From Kryptolebias marmoratus (taxonomy: Eukaryota; Chordata; Actinopteri; Cyprinodontiformes; Rivulidae): a stretch of 64,000 nt of DNA. Positions within the stretch are counted from its first letter, which is position 1; every line of letters starts with the position of its first letter. The position numbers and the translations under genes were made by a program. Below the pieces are notes generated by a model, which ran no database searches, was not told where the DNA came from, and saw only the letters and a program-made list of their open reading frames with translations. The stretch is taken from assembly GCF_001649575.2 (NCBI RefSeq), contig NC_051451.1, positions 24,784,325 to 24,848,324 on the forward strand, read 5' to 3'. This document shows positions 44,901-55,839 of the stretch, one piece after another.

Positions 44901-46585
44901 AAGTTGGTTTGACACAGATTGAAGCACCTGCAGTTCAAAAATCAAAGCTGGGCTCTTTGCTCAGCAGAGTTTCCTGGCTCGTTCAGGATGTACCTAATCT
45001 CCTTAGGAGCTCTCCTACAATACTCCACCAAGTTGCAAATGTAAAACTGCTGTCTATTGGTGCCTGCTGGTCCAGGCATGTTGTCTCTCTGGTCAAGGAC
45101 AGTAATGTTCTGTCTGTAGCGAAAGGCAGCCAGGCCTTCTCTGTGGTCAGAGGGAGCTTTGTCTCATCTCTTCTTGGGGATTTTCACATTTTTTCTGTTG
45201 TGAAAGAACTGCCTCTCATACAGCACATCCAGATGAACATAAGTCAACATTTTCAGCCCAAAGAGGCAGCTTGGATGATTCAAGGCTGCATTAATCCTGA
45301 TAACACACTACTCCCGGCCCTGACATCAGCGCAAACCATGGCAGAAGAATTGCGAGATGACAAGCGGCACGTCTCAGAGGATTTCTGTGAGAAAGATTTG
45401 CCATCGCCACAAAAAAGAGACTGGGTGGCTAAAAAACATGTAGAACAAGATGGAAAAATTACAGAGCCTTTGCTATTGAAGCAAATCAATAAGACGGAAA
45501 TTATCCAGATACATGAAAACAAAGATCAGGCTTTGGAAAACTCAAAAACTGTCGACATTGCTATTCAAACATTGATAGAATATCCTGAGCCGCTTTTGGC
45601 CCTTCAAAATTTACCATTGCGGGACATTATGGACACTCTGCAGACTATCATCTCCACTTCAGCATTTTCCTCCCAGCAGGGATTATCCCTTTACTGGTTG
45701 AATGTAGCCACATACAGCAAACCTGAACCCCAGCCCGGTCTCCTGATCCTGATGGGTTCTGACCTTTATACGCTGACCGCAGACTCTGGGCTGCTGGTCT
45801 TGTTCCATCGCCTCCCTTTGCTGCAGCTGGAGGAGATACAGATTGGTTTAGCAGGTCAAAGTTTGCGTTTAATGGGAGCGACTGAGGAGAGCCTACTGGG
45901 AGTCTACACCCACAGCCAGCAGATTACCAAAGAGCTGTGTTGGGCCATACTTGATGTTGTTTGTCCTGGGGACCGCAGGATGTCTCTGAAGGCTGTGCTG
46001 CATAAAGATCTGATGAAACTGCTGTTAGACTGTCAGCTCTGTGTACCCGACCTGCTGCTGGATGCTGGGTTAAGCCTTTGCTGTAGATTTCAGAAGAGTT
46101 TTGTTGATTTGGTTTATCTTATTCATTGTAATATGAATCAGGCAGCAGTCACTCTAGGAGAGGTGCAGCTGTTGCTGTACACAAGCGTCGCCGTGCAGAT
46201 CAGCCCCGCTGCTCGCGGCGAACGCGTGGCCCAATTTTTCCTTACAGACACGCATTTCGGTCTGGTGAAGGAGGACGTTGTCTTTCACCCAGCTCCACAC
46301 TTTGTCACCGCAGCAGCCTGCCACCCCCACTTCCATGATTTAGCTGTTCGCCGGTGCTCGGATGTGCGCTGCATACTGGTGCTCGACGAAGACGGGAGTG
46401 GATCAGTCAGGCTGGATGTAATCCTCGCAAACGAGAGGGCCAGGGGTCACCCTGAAAGCGTGGTGGTGGCAGCTACCCCGTCTGAGCACGCTTTAAATTC
46501 ACCTCCGCATGCTGAAGTGTGGAAATTAACTTTCAGTTGCTCCGCTGAGGCCACCTGCCTGATTAATCACTTGTCAAACGTCTGA
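20999..46585 (+). CDS. Kinesin-3 family motor, KIF16B-like head with an unusual tail
   Basis: Eighteen coding exons: 20999-21045, 21120-21183, 21254-21364, 21473-21589, 23015-23112, 25473-25588, 25680-25822, 26611-26779, 27551-27670, 27786-27961, 28047-28106, 34876-34995, 35075-35126, 35210-35347, 37010-37089, 38484-38551, 43651-43744, 44357-46585. Every junction is in phase, giving 1333 aa. The plus-end motor head carries GQTGSGKS (99-106), SSRSH (219-223) and DLAGSE (251-256), so ATP binding and both switches are intact. A neck segment follows, then an FHA domain (about 445-540) typical of kinesin-3. Head and FHA look closest to KIF16B (endosome motor), then STARD9/KIF16A. The tail differs: no long coiled coil, PX or START domain is seen. 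Residues 592-1333 come from one exon with a low-complexity part, a hydrophobic repetitive part (787-878) and a globular C-terminus (about 1003-1333), possibly PH-like. Intron 11 is 6.8 kb. Expression is not shown. Confidence 0.9.
21650..22360. repeat. Common teleost dispersed repeat in kinesin intron 4
   Basis: Includes GAGCTCTGGCAGCAGCATTT followed by TGGATTAACTGAAG, CCTCCTGATAAAA and ACAGTAGTCCAGCCTAGAAG. These words recur widely in teleost genomes. They probably come from a retrotransposon 3' region; the family is not assigned. It contains no open reading frame of note. Confidence 0.55.
23165..23855 (+). repeat. Dispersed palindrome-end family, kinesin intron 5
   Basis: Nearly full-length. 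It starts TATCTCCTGCTGCCAAAAAGCG, passes CACTGGGTGGATTTCAATG, ATTGAGCTAAAATTTGATG and ACAAAAACGACTAAAACTC, and ends GGCAGCGGGTGATAGGCATTCC then TTCAAGGCTTGCTAGGCC. It lies in sense to the kinesin gene. Confidence 0.8.
24430..24525 (-). repeat. Short fragment of the dispersed family, kinesin intron 5
   Basis: TTCATTAAAAACCATCCAGTGG followed by TTCTTGAGATTTTTCTCCAACA matches the front part of the family in reverse. The rest of intron 5 (to 25472) is AT-rich with nothing recognised. Confidence 0.5.
26030..26450 (-). repeat. Dispersed family copy split by a hAT MITE, kinesin intron 7
   Basis: Left part GACTCTCAGCTACTACCACACC and right part AATATCTGTGAAACTGACAG...CCATCTTGAATTGGGTTGAC...CATGAGATATTTTGCCAACA are continuous in other copies. 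Here they are separated by the element at 26079-26286. Confidence 0.8.
26079..26286. mobile_element. hAT-like MITE with 8 bp target duplication
   Basis: A 208 bp element, almost entirely an inverted repeat. It opens CAGGGGTGGCCAATCCTGG and closes CAAGGATTCCCCACCCTTG, with arms containing CCTGCATGTTTTACTTGTTTC and its complement. The direct repeat TTTTAGGT flanks it (26071-26078 and 26287-26294), the 8 bp expected of the hAT superfamily. No coding capacity. Confidence 0.88.
27050..27305 (-). repeat. Dispersed family copy, kinesin intron 8
   Basis: Reverse copy with GGCGGCCATCTTGAATTGGA, CATCCAGTGATTATTTC, GTGGCTCATGAGATATTTTG and CTAACAGGCAGGCAAAC. Confidence 0.7.
29862..30465 (+). repeat. 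Dispersed family copy, kinesin intron 11 (first)
   Basis: Starts ATCGCCCACAGACAAGGGCGAG. It contains AATTCAAGATGGCCACCCC and TTTGGTAGTAGCTGAGATTC, and ends CATTCCTTAAGGAATGCCAGGCC. The terminal palindrome is well preserved. Confidence 0.8.
31685..32345 (+). repeat. Dispersed family copy, kinesin intron 11 (second)
   Basis: Starts ATTTATCGCCTGCTGCCAAAAG. It carries two CAAGATGGCTGCCA motifs, so it may be two copies or an internal duplication. It ends GGTAGCAGGCAATATGCAT, TTGTTCAAGAAATGCTAGGCC. Confidence 0.8.
34185..34425 (-). repeat. Dispersed family copy, kinesin intron 11 (third)
   Basis: Reverse fragment with GACTCTAAGCTACTACCA, CAGCCATTTTGAATAGAG, CATCCAGTGATTACTTTC and GGTTCATGAGATTTTGCCAAC. 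Confidence 0.7.
35348..37009. other. Kinesin intron 14, unassigned sequence
   Basis: 1.66 kb. Bases 35500-36100 are relatively GC-rich and non-repetitive (for example ACATTTAATTGGCAGATGG). No exon fits, since the flanking FHA exons join in phase. No repeat was recognised. Possibly regulatory, unproven. Confidence 0.35.
37630..37740. repeat. Common fish repeat fragment in kinesin intron 15
   Basis: TTATTTATTTAACCTTTATTG, then TACCAGGCAAGATATTAAG is a widespread fish repeat motif. The remainder of intron 15 (37090-38483) has no recognised feature. Confidence 0.4.
38552..43650. other. Kinesin intron 16, no exon or named repeat seen
   Basis: 5.1 kb, AT-rich, with short A-tracts (38918-38931, 43208-43225). 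I looked for a coiled-coil or PX-encoding exon that might restore a KIF16B-type tail and saw none. The exons either side join in phase 2 without one. This rests on reading alone. Confidence 0.45.
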
Positions 46586-47100
46586 TCAAGGACTGACTGG
46601 TTCGTAATGAACCGCCCAGCTTGAAAACTCTCACTCACTGGGAGCAATGGCAAAAGTGCATTCCAACAAGACAGTCCAAAGGAAAAATTCTCAATTAAAT
46701 GACAGTAAAAACTATGACCTATTTTGAAGTTTCTGTATTGTTTTCTTTTAAGCCTTTGTCATATTGTAACACGGCTTTTGCACTTAGAATTTTATCTTTA
46801 AAACACCTGAATTTCTTTGTTCTAATACTTTTTCTTTATTCACCTCATTAAAACTTTGCTTTGTTGTTTGTAATGTTTTAAGTAATTAGTGATTGAAGCT
46901 TTTTGCATTGAAGATTAAAAACATGTCTGTGCTAGTTTTATTTAGGAATTGTAAGGTTTTATGACTAATCTGATGTCTCCTTTAAAAGGTTATTGTGGTG
47001 TTTTTGTTGTTTTGCTGCAAGTTGAAGTGTTTTTAAGTAAAGTCTTTGAAAAATAACTTTTAAAGAATGTTAATAAAAAGTTAATCTTAATTCGCTTTGG
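46586..47100 (+). terminator. Kinesin 3' UTR and polyadenylation signals
   Basis: AT-rich sequence after the stop, with AATAAA at 47073-47078, a plausible cleavage signal, and an ATTAAA near 46914 as an alternative. Confidence 0.5.
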
Positions 47101-48019
47101 AGTGTTGTTTTTTTTAAGTGAGCTTTGGTAGTTAAGCTATTTAAAAAAGAATAAAATGGGGCACATTTCAATTGAGGTGTATTTGATTATTTTTATTTCT
47201 CTCAAGTTCTTTCTCCACCCTCCTCTCTGATGATATGCCATAGTTTATATAATGCTTCAAGCTTCCTCGTCACAGTCTGACCCCTCAAAAATCTATAAAA
47301 TACTTTTATAATGTAGAACTTTCCTCTATAAATATGCATATTTCATATCTGGGATAAATATCATTACATCACTTTGACCTTGAGTGCACGCTGTTTACTA
47401 TCAAAGATAAAAATGATTAAACATAAAAGAAAATTAATATTTTTGGGTGAGTTAATAATATTGGATCTTCTAAGTGTTTAACTCATGTTTAGGAAGGGGG
47501 TTCTGGTCATTTTCCTGACTTGGTGACACCGTTGAACAAATTACAGAGGAAACTGCAGCGCAATCAGTTCTGCCTGCTGCTAGAGTCTGAAGGGTGCAGA
47601 TCTGGCCTCGAATAAAATAAACTTCACGCATTGCAGAAGTAGGATTTCAGACAAAAAGATGTCTTTTTCCTCCCCCCTTTTTTTTGTACTTGATGAAATG
47701 GGTATTTTGAAGTAAAAGATGTAATTTGGTTTCATTTTGATAGATAATTATAGGTTAGAATTTTCATAGAATCTCTACATTTTGTGATTTGAAACATTTT
47801 TGCAGAGAATGAAAAACAAACAATAAGCTGTTTTGTATATAATTTTATAGAAAGTGGCAGTAATTGGTAATAAACAATCTTCATCAAATGTCCTAAAACT
47901 GCAGCTATTAGTATAAATGAGTGGTAATTATGTGCTCGTTGGCTTTTTTCAATTTTATTTTAGATGTGGTCAAGATTTTATTCTACCATAAACAAAAGCG
48001 CGGTTAATGTTTTTAATGG

Positions 48020-48560
48020 TGTCATGATGTCAGTAAAATATCTCATGAACCAGTGGATAAATTTTAATGAAACTGCCAAAGTAATTGTTGGATTTACATC
48101 AACAACTGATTAACTTTTGGATTTAACTCAATTCAAGATGGCCGCCACAGGCAACTGATTTTTTTAGACAACACAAATGGCTACAACTGTCATTTATACA
48201 AATATTCATTTAAACTTTAGTGTGTTGGCAGCTGAGAGTAATTCACACAGTTTGTTAGCAAAATATCTCATAAACCACTGGACCCATTTTTATGAAATTC
48301 TCAGCCAGTAATCATTGGTTGTACTTCTATAACTGATTAAATTTTGGAGTCACCCCAATTCAAGATGGCTGCAGCAGCTAATCAACATTAGCAAATGCAG
48401 AAATAGCTATACTGGTATACAGATATTGAGCTAAAGTTAGGTGTGGTAGTAGCTGAGAGTCATCGTGAGCATCAGCTAAGATCTTGTGAATGAGATCACT
48501 GATGACGTTATTTACAAAATGGTTATAAGTCCTTCAATGAATTCTAGCCTCCTTTATTGT
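48020..48560 (+). repeat. Dispersed family copy (downstream 1)
   Basis: AAAATATCTCATGAACCAGTGG, AATTCAAGATGGCCGCCAC and a second CAAGATGGCTGCAGC, then GGTGTGGTAGTAGCTGAGAG. It ends CTTCAATGAATTCTAGCCTCC. It seems to contain a partial internal duplication. Confidence 0.8.
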
Positions 48561-51464
48561 TTTATTTCATGTTTTTGTCACTGGAAATCATGCATCTACA
48601 GGAGGAATCGGTGATCTTTGGAACAAATGCATAATTATATCTAATCAGTGGAAGAAAGTAAATCTAAATTTAGAACATTCAGCTGAGATGTGAAACACAG
48701 TGACCGGTTGGGGTCTGATCGAAAGGAGCGCTGGTGAAACCAATAAACTATATCCGCTGGCAGGTCGTCTTTAAATCACTGCTGTGATTTCCTGCTGAGC
48801 TTCCAGCCTTAATGCACATCCACACTGACAACACCTAACAGGATAATTTGTTTACCTCCTGCTTCAGAAGCATGCGAACGTGATCGAGTCACTTGTGTCA
48901 TCTCTTAGCTGCTGATGGGATCATTCGACCTGCCCGTAGTTCACCCCTGAAATCAACAGTTCACTTCTGCTTTCTCCAGGAGATTTGAGAACTGGTGTAT
49001 TGCTTACTTCAACATGGAAATCGGTCATGAGGATGGCTGTAATCTGTTTTATAATTGGTTTTTGATTGACATACCTAAAACTGCCTCGTCTTTTATAGTT
49101 TATTTTGCCCAAAGAGTCAGCTGCCTGGTTACAAATCAAGCTGCTTTAGAAGGGGGGGGGGAATCTCGTTAAGAAAATTACAAATCTCAGAAACGCAGGC
49201 TTTCCAATTTGACGTGACAAAAATAAGTACTGTGCAAAAAGTGGGCAGCAGGTTGCCACAGGACATGCTGTTGAGTTTGCTCTACATAATGCAAAAACAC
49301 ACCAGTGTGGATGCAGTTGTAAATCTCATAAGTGGTGGTGGTCTGTTGTTCTGATCTTTTGAGGTGTGGTTTTGTGGAAATGTTATGAGCATTTAATATC
49401 TTACCTGTTGTGGATAGTTCCTTGAATGAGCTCAATTTGATCAAATAGGGTTTAATTCTGACCAGATTAACTAATCTGGACCAAGACAAAAGTGGATTAC
49501 TGTTTTCTAAACAACTCTAACCTCAGAGACCTTGTAGTGGTTCATGCAGACATCAAATTTTAAAATTTCTTTTTTTAAACTTTTACATCACAGTCAGTTT
49601 CGTATTACGGTTTACACAGAGGTTATTTGAAAGCATCAAATAGCTGCAGAGGCCTCTAGAAGTGGCACTTCTGACAGCAACAAACAGCGATGTAAAGGTT
49701 TAGAAATAGTGTTCATGTGAACTTCTGACATTTTTGATTTTGGAGTTTTAAGGTGATGGTCATCACTGGAGGTCGTATCTCACTGAGCTGTGACTGCTGG
49801 TGAATCATTAAATGGCATCTGTGAGGAAGTTCTAAGGTTCCTCGCATGAGTTGCAGAAGCACCCAATCTTGTCACTTTTTGTGCAACATTTTATCTCTCC
49901 AAATGGTCAGAGTTGTTGCAGACTTCTTGAACCCTTCTCGAGTTTGTTGTGAGCGTCTCCACGCCATCTTAAATGCACACTAGCTGTATTTTAACACCTG
50001 CACAGGAGCTCTACTTATAACCAAAAAAGAAAAGATTCAAATCTGCCTGTCTTCATTTTAAAAGTGTAATCCAGCAGATTAAATCATGACCCTAAACATA
50101 CTAATAGAAGAGACTCCAGGGGACTCAGTTTTATGCTCTTGTTGATCAGACCTGTATAAATATTAGGCAAGTGGTCATAATGTTTTGGCGACTTCTGTCA
50201 AAGGTGACTGGAAAATCTCAATTTTTACTCCTGAATTTTAAAAAAGGTTAGATATTTTTAGGAACTTGAACAGGTTTCTCAGCTTGTTTGGTTAATCTGT
50301 TATCTTTTCAGATGAAACTATATTTCTGCATTACTCTTTTAGCTTTTCTGTCTCTTTATCTGAGTAAACTGTCTGATTACTGTTTTCCTTTGCTGCGTGC
50401 AGATGTTGAAGTGTGAAGTATTACCGTCCTATGGTGGGAATAATTTAATTTGAGTGTTTTTGTAAATAGCATCGAGTTTGTCCTGTAATTTGCATGTATT
50501 TGACTCCAGTTGTTTCTAATAATCAAATCAGGATTTAATTCAGTTAAATAGAAATTCTCTTATTGAAATCCTGCTCTGGAGTTTCAGTGTTAAATTTTGT
50601 GGTAACAAAATAAAAAAACAGGTTGTGTTTTTCCTCATTAAGGTCGTGTCTGTGCAGATGTAGCTGCTTAGCAGAACAACGCCCGACTCGCCACAGTCTG
50701 CTGATTCCTCATGAAAGTCTTTGGCGCTCAGACAAGGTTTTTAATTAGTCTTTCTGGCGATCCTACAGGCAATTCTCCTAAAAAGTTTTCTGGGTCTTCC
50801 AGACTGGTTTTACCTCCACTGATCCTGTTAACTGCTATTTCTTAATCAATCTGCTTTATAAAACGAGGAAACAGTTCCCTGAAAACCTTATCTTCCATTT
50901 GGCCTCCTCCTGCTTAGAGGGCATCAGTAATTTTATTTCAGTGTGCCGGCAGAAGCTAAAAGGAGCCTGTGGCTGCTGATTGCTGGGGCAAGGTTTGAAG
51001 AGTCGGAGCGTTACAAAGACTTAAAACCTGTGGCACCCGGCCTTCAAATCTAAGAACTGTGCACAAACTTAAACACTACCAGCTAATTGAGGCGGGAGAC
51101 CTTCCTGAAAGTTCACAAATCTCATTTTGCATTTTACTTCTCCTTCGTTTCAGCTGTTCAAAACAAAAACATTTAAATTATTTAGGTAAAAGTTTTGTCT
51201 ATAACTTCAGTTTATCCTTTTATTTACTCGAACATGAATTTTTCACCAGGGGTGGCCAAACATTTTTCTTGCTAATGTATTCCACTCTAATAGTCGCACA
51301 CAAACATAATAAATTAAACATATTAAGCAACAGATCCAGCTCCGCTTTCAGGTTTTGAAAGTCCCTGATAAGATTTTCACTCTTAATAAACGCCATCCTA
51401 ACATTAGTTAGCTGTAAGAACATTTCTGGGTCTGCTGTAAACACGTCCAAACAATCATGATCGC

Positions 51465-51840
51465 CCGCTGCTGAAGGCGAGAGGTGATGATGTTTTTAAT
51501 CTCATCTCCTGAATCAGTGGATGGATTTAAATGAATATCTCCAAAATTAATCACTGGATGTACATTTACAACTGATTACCCCATTCAAAATGGCTGCCAA
51601 GTGACATTAACAAGCACAAAAGGGGCTTTTACTCAGATTATTTTACAGATATTGAGCTAAAATGTGGTGTGATGGTAGCTGAGATTCACAAGACCTATTC
51701 TGAGCACCAACTGATTACAGAAGATCTCACAAATTTGCAAAAGATTGTGCATAACGTGACAAGATTGAGCAAATTGTTCCTTGTCAACACAAGACCAAAA
51801 CTCTGGCGTGCACTGCAGCTTCAATGAATGCTAAAATAAA
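51465..51840 (+). repeat. Dispersed family copy (downstream 2)
   Basis: Starts GATCGCCCGCTGCTGAAGGCG. It contains CAAAATGGCTGCCAAG and GTGTGATGGTAGCTGAGATTC and ends CTTCAATGAATGCTAAAATA. Confidence 0.8.
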
Positions 51841-52984
51841 TGACATATTAAGATGATGCATTTTAGGTTTTGTATATATTATATGTACTTGCAGGATTAT
51901 TTTGCACTCATTAAATTTCAGTTTTTAGTTTAGCTGTGGAGCTTCTGGACATTCTTATTACAAAATTACCTTTTTTCCTGAAAGCTTGTCAAAGCCACAG
52001 TTTGAAGCTGAATTCAGTGTCCAGTGTTTGCACCCCTACATGTTTGAATTTAACTCAAAAGCAGGACAACATCATTTAAATCTTGCCTATTTTTCCTGGT
52101 CGAAGGAGGGCCAACGTTTGCCAGCAGTGGCAGGTGTTGTCCAGGCCCGTGATGGAATGTGTCTGGGAACGAGGGGACGGCGGGGACTCTGAGGAGACGG
52201 ACACACAGGCGATATAAATGTCTCTGGCATCGTTTAGCACTACTTGTTTGTAAAGTCTCTGTTTGCAGGCCAGAAAAAAAAAAAAAACTCTCTGCCCTCC
52301 AGAAGAATGAGATTGTCACGTTGTCATTTTTAAATCGAACTTCGTCTCTCCATGCCCGTCCCTGTTCGGGGGTTTTGGCTTTTTTTTTGGACCTCACACG
52401 AGCTTCATTAGCATTTGCAGGAACTGCGAGACATTTACCACCAAGGATTGTGACAGATTTCACAAGCTCAGTTTTACTGTTGCCCTGGGGGGAAGAGGCA
52501 GTTCTCACCATCTGTTGATTGTGACTGTACCCCGCACTTCCATGAGAGGCTGCCTTTCTGCCACAACCAACAGTCACAACTCTGGTGTGTGCAGAAAAAC
52601 GAGAAGAAAAAAAAACAAAAAAACATTTAATCTGCAATTTAATTTCCCCAGACCTGCAGGAGTCTAAGTGACAGTTCTTCTTTGGCGTCTAAAACACATT
52701 CTGATAGTTTTTGTTAAATTGTCAGCATAACTTTTCTTTTTTCCATCAGCTTTGCTTTCTTTGTTTTGCTATGAGAGCTTTCAGGACAAAGTTTCTGCTC
52801 CTTAAATCATGTCTGACATTATTTTAACTCTTAAAAAAAAAACTTGATTTAATAATTACAATAAAATGCCGATGTGTAGTACCGGTCTTTGCTGTTCCAA
52901 TGTGGTTTGAGGATATTAGGAAAAGACTTTTGGTGCTATAAATGGATCCAAACTTGGCCATAGATATTATAATAATATAATTCT

Positions 52985-53895
52985 TTCTCTGTGTGTCTGT
53001 CTGCAAAATATCTCATGAACCACTGGATGGATTTTAATGAAACTTCCAGGAAACAATCAGTGGGTGCACCTCTACAACTGCTTAACCTTTAGATCAGAGG
53101 TGTCAAACCCAGTGACACAAGGGGGCCAAAATTAAATATTTGGTCCTAGCCAAGGGCCAATCACAATCCATATTTATTCAAAATTACATAAATTAACCTT
53201 GGTTTTAGATGTATTATGTCAAATCATTCATATAGAAATATCAATGACCTTTCCCCAGTTACAGATTATACAGAATTTAGAGCAAACATACTTTAGTGAA
53301 CACAGACAAATAGATCAAACTTCAAAAAGCACATCATTAGCAGTCATTTCTTACGCCTCACTCAGATTTTAAATTATTGTTTTAACATTAAAACATAAAA
53401 AAAAACCTGATCATACAGAAATTAAAACTATATATTGTTGGCTTCTAAGTCGCTGTCAAGAGAAAACTTCACTAATTAGGCTCAGTTTTTTTTAAAGCAA
53501 AATAAGAATCAGAGACTTGATCTGAACCAGACTAGAGGGCCGGATGAGATGTTACAAAGGGCCGGATCTGGCCCGTGGGCCGTGAGTTTGACATGTGTGC
53601 TTTAAGAGGCTGTCTAATTCAAGATGGATGCCGCAGCCAAGTGACTTCAGAAAACACAAAACTGACTGTAATTGAGTCAGTTTTACAGATATTGAGCTAA
53701 AATTTGGTGGTTATTTTGTAGCTGAGTCATTTACAACGTACTGAGTGTAACATGTGGATATAAAGCTCAAGATTGTAACTAGTTATTTATTTTTAAGGTT
53801 TAACCAAAATGGTTACAGGTTTCTCAACACAAATGATCTGATGTGAAGGCGGCGGGCGATATGCATTCTTTTAAGAAACGATAGACATGCATTAT
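52985..53895 (+). repeat. Dispersed family copy split by a hAT element (downstream 3)
   Basis: The left part (52985-53094) has ATCTCATGAACCACTGGATGG. The right part (53600-53895) has AATTCAAGATGGATGCCGC, ATTGAGCTAAAATTTGGTGG and GGCGGCGGGCGATATGCATTC. The two are separated by 505 bp of unrelated transposon. Confidence 0.8.
53095..53599. mobile_element. hAT-like element, CAGAGGTGTCAAAC type
   Basis: Opens CAGAGGTGTCAAACCCAG and closes GTGAGTTTGACATGTGTG, an imperfect inverted repeat. It has GGGCCGGAT...GGCCCGTGGGCC near the right end. This is a familiar vertebrate hAT-derived element. Flanks CTTTAGAT and CTTTAAGA are near-matching 8-mers, consistent with a decayed target duplication. It has no transposase. 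Confidence 0.75.
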
Positions 53896-54559
53896 TATGG
53901 TTACAGGTGGAATTTTGTGTTATTGTTTTGATATAATTGAGAGTTTTTCTTATTTAAGGTTGGATGGAAATGTTCATGTTGCTCCTTGAATTATGATAAA
54001 TGAACAGAAAGTTGCTCTACAATGTTGAAAACATCAAAAAGAATTTTTATTCTGAGTGAGCCTTAAGTTAAAATATTCAAGTTTCAGATCGCTTGAAGCT
54101 TGAGGTTTGCTACCTTTGTTTTTTATATTTTATTTTTTTACTGACAAGTTGTTTCAGCGACACTCAGCTAATTGCCTTTCAGCTCCGTTATTTCCCTTTT
54201 GTGGCTGCTTTTGTGGAATTCTTTTAATCATGAAATTGGATGTGAAATGTGCTAACTACCACCTTGAAAAGCGCCGGCGTCTATTTGTGCCGGAGGCGTT
54301 GAAGTTTTGTGGAACCAGAAATATTTCTGATTGTGTTTTAATAATAAAAAAAAAGAGAGAGAGCAACAGGTGGCACGGACAAGGCTGCAGATTATTATTT
54401 TTTTTTAAGTTGTTGAAAGAAATGGAAGTTGATATATGCTTTAGTAGTGCTAAACAGAAACATGTTAAATAGTTGAGACATAATAATCTGTAAGGAAGAG
54501 ACATTTTATAATTCAGTCATCTGAAAATACTCTAGATTATCACAGTCAGAATAATGTTT

Positions 54560-55225
54560 GCTCATGTTTGTATCTGTGTGTTTGTTAGTAAAATACCATG
54601 AACCACTGGACAAATTTAAATGAAACTTTCAGAAAATAACCATTGTATATTGAGATATTGAGCTCAAATTTGGCATGGTAGTAGCTGATACTCATTCTCA
54701 ACATATACTCTGAGCAGTAACTGATCGATGATCCATTTTTAAAACTTTGCCATAAGTTATTGGAAACAAGTTTGGAGTTACCAGTTTTAAAAATGGCCAC
54801 CACAGCTAATCTACTTTAGTCCACACAAAAATGGATATAAATCCGTTAGTTTCACAAATAAAGGGATATAATTTGGTGTGGTAGTAGCTGATGGATGACG
54901 CTCTGAGTAACATCTTTGCCTAAAACTTTGGCAGTAATTGTTAGTCAACGCTGTGTGTTAGCAAAATATCTCATGAATCGTTGACATATTTATGGTAGTA
55001 ATCATTGGATAACACCTGCAGTGGATTGGCATTTGGAGTCAGCCCAATTCAAGATGGCTGCCACAGCTAATGTGCCATTGTCAAAACAAAAAGGGCTATA
55101 ATTTGTTAAATATAATGAAGTTTGTGGTAGTACCTGAGTCATCTTCAACGTATCATGCAAGATAAGGCTGTCATGAAAGGTGGCGGGTGATATGCATTCC
55201 TTCAAGGAATACTAGACCTTCCTTT
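54560..55225 (+). repeat. Dispersed family copies (downstream 4)
   Basis: Two consecutive partial units. CATGAACCACTGGACAAA begins the first; GTTAGCAAAATATCTCATGA near 54958 begins the second. The last ends GGTGGCGGGTGATATGCATTCC, TTCAAGGAATACTAGACC. Confidence 0.8.
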
Positions 55226-55839
55226 TTTTAATGGTATTTCGGTTTGAATTAAATGTAACATTTTAGAGTTGTGTGCAGCTATGGTTTACAGATCTTCAGT
55301 CAAAAAATCAGCCCATTAAAATCTCTGATTAGTAGCTGATATGAATGTTTGACAGTCAGATAGCGTTGCTGTTTGTACAGGCACATCATGTCGACACCTT
55401 CCGTTTAGAAAAACGGCACACGTCTATTTTAGCAGCAGCTGGGTTTCGGTGTCTCGCTTCATTATGAAGCAAATGATTATGCCTTTGCCATCTTAATGCT
55501 GATTCAATCAGGGCTCGAGTCAGTGGAGCGCCGTTAAGTTAGATCAGTAAATTGTCCATAAGAACACTCTGAATTGTCCTCCTTTCACTCTTGTTTGAAG
55601 CTTCACATTTTCCACTCCACATAAAACGGCTGGAGGGTGATGATGTCGCTGCACAGTTTGTGTGATCAGGTGAGTCTTCGGTGTGCTCACAGAATTAGAT
55701 GGGTTCAAATCATCGGCCATTTAGAGGAGAGGCTTTTTTGTTCCCAATGTCCTGCTGCTGATGTTCTAGATAAAAACTGGGATGCATAAAATGTGATTTT
55801 CTGACGTATTAAGTGGGAATGACTTTAGATTCAGATCAC

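Noticed and set aside
20999..46585. Calling the kinesin STARD9 or KIF16B outright
   Set aside because: Motor is nearer KIF16B, but neither the PX nor the START domain is present, so a specific symbol is not justified.
52050..52637. 195-codon open frame on minus strand in the downstream flank
   Set aside because: No recognisable domain, biased by A/T-tracts (poly-Phe, poly-Lys), no splice or promoter context; probably chance.
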